Shown: positions 58,709-64,000 of the stretch, piece after piece
Layout of the letters: every line of letters begins with the position of its first letter
Position numbering within the stretch: the first letter of the stretch is position 1
From: Enterobacter cancerogenus
GTDB lineage: Bacteria; Pseudomonadota; Gammaproteobacteria; Enterobacterales; Enterobacteriaceae
Reading direction: 5' to 3'
Assembly (NCBI RefSeq): GCF_019047785.1
Contig: NZ_CP077290.1
Span: forward strand, 4,402,001-4,466,000
DNA length: 64,000 nucleotides
Notes under the pieces: generated by a model
Seen by the model: the letters and a program-made list of their open reading frames with translations, nothing else
What the model was told of the DNA's origin: nothing
Database searches by the model: none
Program-made: the position numbers and the translations under genes

Positions 58709-58722
58709 TACGACTATTCCTG
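58709..58722 (+). promoter_or_regulatory. Possible RcsAB box upstream of galF
   Basis: TACGACTATTCCTG matches the RcsAB consensus (TAAGAATATTCCTA, from memory) at 11 of 14 positions. It lies about 110 bases upstream of the predicted galF -35. If real, it would place galF under the Rcs phosphorelay, or represent a distant activator site. Confidence 0.4.
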
Positions 58723-58810
58723 GTAGATAAGCGTTTACTATTCAGATTACAACTACTGTAATTTGTGGTGCGGTGGCGTAACATTCTATGAGATTTACGG
58801 CAAATCATAC

Positions 58811-58838
58811 TGGCGAAAACAGGTTTAAAAGCTATAAT
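58811..58838 (+). promoter_or_regulatory. Predicted galF promoter
   Basis: A perfect -10 TATAAT (58833-58838) lies 30 bases before the galF ATG. The -35 region (TGGCGA at 58811) is weak, so an activator may help. Confidence 0.55.
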
Positions 58839-58867
58839 TCGTCAACCATTTTAAGGTGGAAGGTATA

Positions 58868-59767
58868 ATGATTAATTTGAAAGCAGTCATTCCGGTAGCG
58901 GGTCTGGGCATGCATATGCTGCCAGCCACAAAGGCAATTCCAAAAGAGATGCTGCCGATTGTCGACAAGCCGATGATTCAGTACATCGTCGACGAGATTG
59001 TGGCTGCAGGGATCAAAGAAATCGTCCTGGTCACGCATTCCTCCAAGAATGCCGTTGAAAACCACTTCGACACCTCCTACGAACTCGAGGCGTTGCTTGA
59101 GCAGCGCGTCAAACGCCAGCTGCTGGCCGAAGTGCAGTCTATCTGTCCTCCTGGCGTAACCATCATGAACGTGCGTCAGGCACAGCCGCTGGGTCTGGGC
59201 CACTCAATTCTGTGCGCACGCCCGGTGGTGGGTGATAATCCATTTATCGTTGTGCTGCCCGATATCATCATTGACAATGCCTCTGCCGATCCGCTGCGTT
59301 ACAATCTGGCGGCGATGGTCGCGCGCTTCAATGAAACGGGTCGCAGCCAGGTTCTGGCGAAACGCATGAAAGGCGATCTGTCCGAGTACTCTGTTATCCA
59401 GACAAAAGAAGCGCTGGAGACGGAAGGGCAGGTGAGCCGCATCGTCGAGTTCATTGAGAAGCCGGATCAGCCGCAGACGCTGGATTCCGACCTGATGGCA
59501 GTAGGCCGCTATGTGCTGAATGCAGATATCTGGTCCGAGCTGGAAAAAACCGAGCCGGGTGCCTGGGACCGTATCCAGCTGACCGATGCGATTGCTGAGC
59601 TGGCGAAGAAGCAGTCAGTTGATGCCATGCTGATGACGGGCGACAGCTATGACTGCGGTAAGAAAATGGGGTATATGCAGGCGTTTGTGGAGTATGGCCT
59701 GCGTAACCTGAAGGAAGGTCAGAAGTTACGTGAGCGCATAATAAATCTACTAAATGCACATGACTAA
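58868..59767 (+). CDS. galF: UTP-glucose-1-phosphate uridylyltransferase-like protein GalF
   Basis: A 299-residue GalU-family protein. [20 protein letters not shown] (8-27) replaces the usual GxGTR loop of active GalU enzymes, as is typical for GalF, which is a weak enzyme or a GalU modulator. The open frame reaches 58856, but the ATG at 58868 matches the E. coli start and has AAGG-AAGG upstream. It is the conserved left boundary of O-antigen clusters. Confidence 0.94.
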   Translation: MINLKAVIPVAGLGMHMLPATKAIPKEMLPIVDKPMIQYIVDEIVAAGIKEIVLVTHSSKNAVENHFDTSYELEALLEQRVKRQLLAEVQSICPPGVTIMNVRQAQPLGLGHSILCARPVVGDNPFIVVLPDIIIDNASADPLRYNLAAMVARFNETGRSQVLAKRMKGDLSEYSVIQTKEALETEGQVSRIVEFIEKPDQPQTLDSDLMAVGRYVLNADIWSELEKTEPGAWDRIQLTDAIAELAKKQSVDAMLMTGDSYDCGKKMGYMQAFVEYGLRNLKEGQKLRERIINLLNAHD

Positions 59768-59798
59768 CAGACAGTCTTGATGCTTTAATAAAACAGGA

Positions 59799-59829
59799 GA
59801 CTACCCTGAAATTTCAGCGTGGTCTTTTG
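59799..59829 (+). terminator. Rho-independent terminator after galF
   Basis: A 26-base imperfect palindrome, GACTACC then CTGAAATTTCAG then CGTGGTC (59799-59824), is followed by CTTTTGT. The stem has one C-C mismatch and one G-T pair. It separates galF from the surface-polysaccharide operon. Confidence 0.6.
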
Positions 59830-59946
59830 TCATATATAAAGCTTGCAAATATTCATCACATTCCTTACATAAGTGCAGTAAAAATCTATTTCTTCTCGAA
59901 AGCAGCGTATAAACGAGTGCAAGGCGAGAATTTCATTATCGAATGT

Positions 59947-59981
59947 CGCTTCTGGTAGCGTAGGCCAGGGGCGGTAGCATG
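59947..59981 (+). promoter_or_regulatory. Second JUMPStart/ops element, at the head of the strain-specific cluster
   Basis: CGCTTCTGGTAGCGTAGGCC followed by AGGGGCGGTAGCATG. The ops core GGCGGTAGCATG (59970-59981) differs from the wza copy at one base (A for G). The position 45 bases before the second manC shows an RfaH-dependent polysaccharide operon starts here. The promoter must lie between about 59830 and 59940; no clear -35/-10 pair was fixed. Confidence 0.85.
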
Positions 59982-60025
59982 CTTATTTTACACACATCAG
60001 TATTGAGCAAAGCAGGAGAAGCAGG

Positions 60026-61423
60026 ATGTTACTTCCAGTGGTTATCGCAGGAGGAACAGGAAGCCGATTATGGCCGATGTCGCGAGAATTGCAGCCTAAG
60101 CAATTTCTTTCTTTTCATCAGAATGGATCGATGCTTCAAAATACCATCGCGCGCCTGGATGGATTGGAAGTGGCTAATCCAATTGTAATTTGCAACGAAG
60201 ATCATCGTTTTCTGGTGGCTGAGCAGTTACGGCAAATGCATAAACTAGCCGGAAATATCATTCTTGAACCTGTTGGGCGAAATACTGCACCAGCAATCAC
60301 GCTGGCTGCGCTACATGCGCAGAAAACAGGCGAAGACCCTGTCTTGCTCATACTTGCAGCCGATCATTTGATTGCTGATACAACTACATTCCACACGACG
60401 ATAGCTAATGCCATTCCTTTCGCAAAGATGGGTAAACTCGTCACGTTCGGTATTGTCCCTACGCAGCCTGAAACAGGTTACGGCTATATTCAGCGCGGTG
60501 AAGAGCAGCACGTTGGCCACTCCGCAGCCTGGAAAATCAAACGATTTGTTGAAAAGCCTAATCAAGGTACCGCCATCTCCTACCTGGAGAGCAATGAATA
60601 TCTGTGGAACAGCGGTATGTTCATGTTTAGGGCGTCATCATATCTCAATGAAGTGGCTAAATTTTGCCCTTTAATACTTGATGCATGCAAAAAAGCCATG
60701 CAACAACCGCTGAACGATCTCGACTTTATTAAGCTTGATAAAGAAATTTTCTCATCTTGCCCATCCGATTCAATCGACTACGCTGTGATGGAACATACGG
60801 ATCTGGGAATTGTTTCGGCACTGGATGCGGGCTGGAATGACGTTGGTTCCTGGTCTGCGTTGTGGGAAACATCTCCACATGATGCACAAGGCAATGCGCT
60901 AATTGGGGATGTGTTTGCCCATCAAACACGTGATTGTTATATCCGCAGTGAAAGTAAATTAACGGCAGCATTAGGCTTAGATAACCTGATAATTGTGAAT
61001 ACTCAGGATGCATTATTAGTATCTCACAAAGATAATGTTCAGGATGTTAAAATTGTAGTCGAGCACCTTAAAAAGAATTCTCGAAACGAATTCCGCGAAC
61101 ATACGATACGTTATATGCCGTGGGGGCACGTTGAAACTCTTGTTCGTGACGCGCGTTACAAAGTTAATCGAGTGACTATTATTCCTGATGGCGAACTCTC
61201 TTTCCAGCTACATCATCATCGTATTGAACATTGGGTGGTTCTCACGGGAACGGCGCAAATTAGAATTGAAGAACAACAAATTTATCTCACTGAAAATGAA
61301 TCAACTACCATTCCTGTTGGAAAAAAACACCAACTTTCAAATCCAGGGAAAATAAATCTTGAAATTCTGGAAATACAGTTTGGTTCTTATTTAGGTGATG
61401 ATGACGTTAAAAGGATTTCATGA
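60026..61423 (+). CDS. manC: Mannose-1-phosphate guanylyltransferase, second (divergent) copy
   Basis: A 465-residue ManC paralogue: [18 protein letters not shown] (3-20), VEKPN, and the C-terminal MPWGHVETL and [14 protein letters not shown] segments are all present, so both activities look intact. It is clearly diverged from the copy at 48873 and much more AT-rich, so it is not a recent duplicate but part of a transferred polysaccharide cluster. AGGAG lies at about 60012. It overlaps manB by four bases. Confidence 0.93.
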   Translation: MLLPVVIAGGTGSRLWPMSRELQPKQFLSFHQNGSMLQNTIARLDGLEVANPIVICNEDHRFLVAEQLRQMHKLAGNIILEPVGRNTAPAITLAALHAQKTGEDPVLLILAADHLIADTTTFHTTIANAIPFAKMGKLVTFGIVPTQPETGYGYIQRGEEQHVGHSAAWKIKRFVEKPNQGTAISYLESNEYLWNSGMFMFRASSYLNEVAKFCPLILDACKKAMQQPLNDLDFIKLDKEIFSSCPSDSIDYAVMEHTDLGIVSALDAGWNDVGSWSALWETSPHDAQGNALIGDVFAHQTRDCYIRSESKLTAALGLDNLIIVNTQDALLVSHKDNVQDVKIVVEHLKKNSRNEFREHTIRYMPWGHVETLVRDARYKVNRVTIIPDGELSFQLHHHRIEHWVVLTGTAQIRIEEQQIYLTENESTTIPVGKKHQLSNPGKINLEILEIQFGSYLGDDDVKRIS

Positions 61424-62805
61424 TGAAAAATAATAATAAATTGAATTGCTTTAAAGCTTACGATATTCGCGGTAAATTGGGTGAAGAGCTCAATGAGGAA
61501 ATCGCATGGCGTATTGGTCGTGCATATGCGCAATGTCTTAAACCGAAGCAGGTTGTTGTAGGCGGTGATGTCCGACTGACAAGCGAATCACTGAAACTAG
61601 CTTTGGCTGATGGACTCATGGACGGCGGCTGTGATGTTATTGATATTGGACTTTCTGGGACAGAGGAGATCTATTTCTCCACTTTTCATTTGAATGTTGA
61701 TGGCGGAATTGAGGTGACTGCAAGCCATAACCCAATAGACTACAATGGAATGAAACTTGTTCGCCAGGGTGCTCAACCTATCAGCGGAGATACGGGATTA
61801 AAAGAGATTCAACATCTTGTTGAAATAAATGATTTTTCTCCATGTCAGAAGAAGGGAAGCTATAATAAAATTAATATTCTCAAAGAATATGTTGACCATC
61901 TTATGGGCTATATCAATCTCGATCATTTCCGTATCAAACCTATGAAGTTAGTAATCAATTCAGGGAATGGTGCTGCTGGGCATGTGATTGATGAGATTGA
62001 GCTGCGTTTCAAAAAGGCTGGTATTCCGGTAGAATTTATTAAAGTCCATAACGACCCTGATGGTTCCTTCCCACACGGCATTCCTAATCCACTCTTACCG
62101 GAAGCCCGTAAGGATACTGCGAATGCAGTACTTTCCACTCAAGCGGATATGGGTATTGCTTTTGATGGAGATTTCGATCGCTGCTTTTTATTTGATGAGC
62201 AAGCTAATTTTATCGAAGGCTATTATATTGTTGGATTGTTAGCAGAAGCTTTCCTCAAAAAAGAGCCTGGGGCAAAAATTATCCATGATCCGCGGCTGAA
62301 ATGGAATACTATTGATATCGTTGACACTGCAGGTGGAATCTCGGTGATGTCAAAAACGGGTCATGCATTTATCAAAGAACGTATGCGCAAAGAGAATGCA
62401 GTATACGGCGGAGAAATGAGCGCACACCACTATTTCCGTGATTTCGCATATTGTGATAGCGGCATGATTCCATGGTTACTGGTAGCTGAACTCGTATTGA
62501 CCTCTGGGAGATCTCTTCGTTCATTGGTCGAAGATCGTATCGCTCTATATCCTGTTTCAGGCGAGATTAACCGTAAGGTCTGTAATGCTATAACATTAAT
62601 TTCCGATATCGAGAATCGCTATGCAAAAGAAGCAATCGATATTGACTACACGGATGGACTGAGCATGTCTTTCCCTGATTGGCGATTTAATATCCGCACC
62701 TCTAATACAGAGCCTCTTTTACGACTAAATGTGGAAGCAAATTCTGATCGTGAATTGATGGAGAAAAAAACAGGTGAATTATTAGAGTTAATACAGGGTA
62801 ATTAA
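61420..62805 (+). CDS. manB: Phosphomannomutase, second (divergent) copy
   Basis: A 461-residue ManB paralogue starting [20 protein letters not shown]. Phosphoserine Ser102 in [23 protein letters not shown] and [11 protein letters not shown] are all conserved. By eye it is closer to its colanic acid partner than the ManC pair is. With the second ManC it supplies GDP-mannose for the cluster's own polysaccharide, which probably contains mannose or a GDP-mannose-derived sugar. Confidence 0.93.
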   Translation: MMKNNNKLNCFKAYDIRGKLGEELNEEIAWRIGRAYAQCLKPKQVVVGGDVRLTSESLKLALADGLMDGGCDVIDIGLSGTEEIYFSTFHLNVDGGIEVTASHNPIDYNGMKLVRQGAQPISGDTGLKEIQHLVEINDFSPCQKKGSYNKINILKEYVDHLMGYINLDHFRIKPMKLVINSGNGAAGHVIDEIELRFKKAGIPVEFIKVHNDPDGSFPHGIPNPLLPEARKDTANAVLSTQADMGIAFDGDFDRCFLFDEQANFIEGYYIVGLLAEAFLKKEPGAKIIHDPRLKWNTIDIVDTAGGISVMSKTGHAFIKERMRKENAVYGGEMSAHHYFRDFAYCDSGMIPWLLVAELVLTSGRSLRSLVEDRIALYPVSGEINRKVCNAITLISDIENRYAKEAIDIDYTDGLSMSFPDWRFNIRTSNTEPLLRLNVEANSDRELMEKKTGELLELIQGN

Positions 62806-62835
62806 AGAATTGCTTAATCTCGCGGGAATAAAGTA

Positions 62836-64000
62836 ATGTTTGAAATTTTCATAGCAGTAATAGTTCTGATTTTCTATTTTGGTATGCTCTCGCTGCACTT
62901 ACGCACCAGACTCTTATTAGTGCTAGTGTGTAGTATTCCACAGCTATATTTGATACAAATAGGCGGGGCCGATGTACCTCTGGCGTTTCTTATCCCCGCT
63001 TTACTCCTTCCTGAATTTCTCATTAACTTAAGTCGTTTTTTAGCGAAACCGACGATTCTAATTCTTGTCGGGCTTATAGTCATTAGTTCATTTAGCCTTA
63101 CGTGGTCGGTTGAAAAATCAATAGGTATACGAGATATTGCCTATTTGTGTGAATTTATCGTGATTTCCAATGCTGTTTATATGTTGGCATTGAAAGACCG
63201 GGTAGCACTTTATAGAACGATTAATGTTATGCTTTTTATCATTTGTCTTCAGGCTATCACGGTCATGATCTTCAGGTTTAATGAGTCTCTAGAATTAGCT
63301 ATTATTCTTTCCCCAATGAGTAAATATACAATGGGAATGAATACGCTACAGGGGTTATTAGATGGTGCAAGAAATAACTTCTATGATCCGGTGAAAGCGG
63401 GTGGTATATTATTTGTTAATGCCAATGCAGCGGCCTGTTATGCTGGTATTTCTTCTTTCATGGCCTGGGGGATATATAAAACGCAGAAATCAAAAAAAAC
63501 CCTTTTAATGGCTGTGATATTGTGGGCTACAGTATTCTTTACAGGCTCCAAAGCCGGGGTGCTCTTCGCGGTACTCATACCAGTATTCTTTATCTATCTA
63601 AAATTGCAAAGTTCCACTAAAATTATACTAGGATCGGTTGGTGCTTCTTTTGTTGTTATTCTAATCGCAATTAGCGTTATTTTCAGCATGAGTGAACACA
63701 CTGGTTTTTTAAAGGAATCAACAGATACCGCTGAAACCCGTTATCAAATCTGGAATTATGCATTTAATGCATTTTTGAATAATCCGTTGATGGGGCAAGG
63801 ATTTGGTGGGTGGGAAATTGATTATAGTAAGCATACCGACTACTTTCTCCCGCCTCATAACACCCTTATATATCTCTGGTCTAAATCCGGCATTATTGCT
63901 TCATTCATGGGCTTCGGTTTTATGATGTGTAGTATTACTGTTGCGTGGCGAGCGATTCGGGGTATCTATGAAGAACAGAGAAGCATAGGGATTTCGTTCA
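62836..64000 (+). CDS. wzy: O-antigen polymerase/ligase-like membrane protein (runs off the window)
   Basis: At least 388 residues without a stop, starting MFEIFIAVIVLIFYFGMLSL. The protein has about ten hydrophobic spans and a periplasmic loop with RYQIWNYAFNAFLNNPLMGQ, GFGGWEIDY and PPHNTLIYLWSKSGIIASF, the pattern of the O-antigen ligase/polymerase (Wzy/WaaL) superfamily. In a galF-proximal cluster a Wzy repeat-unit polymerase is the likely identity, but the gene is incomplete here and the symbol is tentative. It is AT-rich and follows manB by 30 bases, in the same direction. Confidence 0.6.
   Translation, partial: MFEIFIAVIVLIFYFGMLSLHLRTRLLLVLVCSIPQLYLIQIGGADVPLAFLIPALLLPEFLINLSRFLAKPTILILVGLIVISSFSLTWSVEKSIGIRDIAYLCEFIVISNAVYMLALKDRVALYRTINVMLFIICLQAITVMIFRFNESLELAIILSPMSKYTMGMNTLQGLLDGARNNFYDPVKAGGILFVNANAAACYAGISSFMAWGIYKTQKSKKTLLMAVILWATVFFTGSKAGVLFAVLIPVFFIYLKLQSSTKIILGSVGASFVVILIAISVIFSMSEHTGFLKESTDTAETRYQIWNYAFNAFLNNPLMGQGFGGWEIDYSKHTDYFLPPHNTLIYLWSKSGIIASFMGFGFMMCSITVAWRAIRGIYEEQRSIGISF

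Overview
The window is chromosomal DNA of an Enterobacteriaceae bacterium. It reads most like Enterobacter or a close relative such as Lelliottia or Leclercia. Nearly every gene has a recognisable Escherichia coli counterpart in the same order, but the gat operon, ogrK and yegX are missing from their E. coli positions, and a diaminobutyrate aminotransferase gene flanks thiM. Genus is inferred from gene content and order, not from a database search.

Positions 1-11600 are a mosaic flank. They hold the 5' end of a diaminobutyrate-2-oxoglutarate aminotransferase gene, three small unrecognised envelope genes, a TPP riboswitch with thiM-thiD, the regulator gene yegW, the yegTUV operon (nucleoside-type transporter, ADP-ribosylglycohydrolase-like protein, PfkB kinase), fbaB and yegS. 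Next comes the most unusual part, 10028-11668: an orphan RNase A-like (CdiA-CT type) toxin gene, its likely immunity gene, and degraded sequence upstream. This module sits beside the sRNA gene cyaR, whose 3' end closely matches the phage P2 attachment core as I remember it.

Positions 11669-35424 are conserved core: cyaR, trhP (yegQ), mdtABCD-baeSR (envelope-stress efflux operon with its two-component system), yegD, alkA, dgcE (yegE), udk, dcd, asmA and yegH.

Positions 35425-58692 are the complete colanic acid operon, wza to wcaM. Its leader has an RcsAB-like box and a JUMPStart/ops element. The set includes export (Wza, Wzb, Wzc), GDP-fucose supply (ManC, ManB, Gmd, Fcl), glycosyltransferases (WcaJ, I, E, C, L, A), modification enzymes (WcaB, F, K), polymerase WcaD and flippase WzxC. 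Palindromic repeats fill the three widest gaps inside the operon.

Positions 58693-64000 hold galF, a terminator, a second JUMPStart/ops element, and the start of a strain-specific surface-polysaccharide cluster (probably O-antigen, less likely capsule). Its first genes are a second, more AT-rich manC-manB pair and a membrane polymerase/ligase-like gene cut by the window end. No rRNA, tRNA, CRISPR array or intact insertion sequence was seen.
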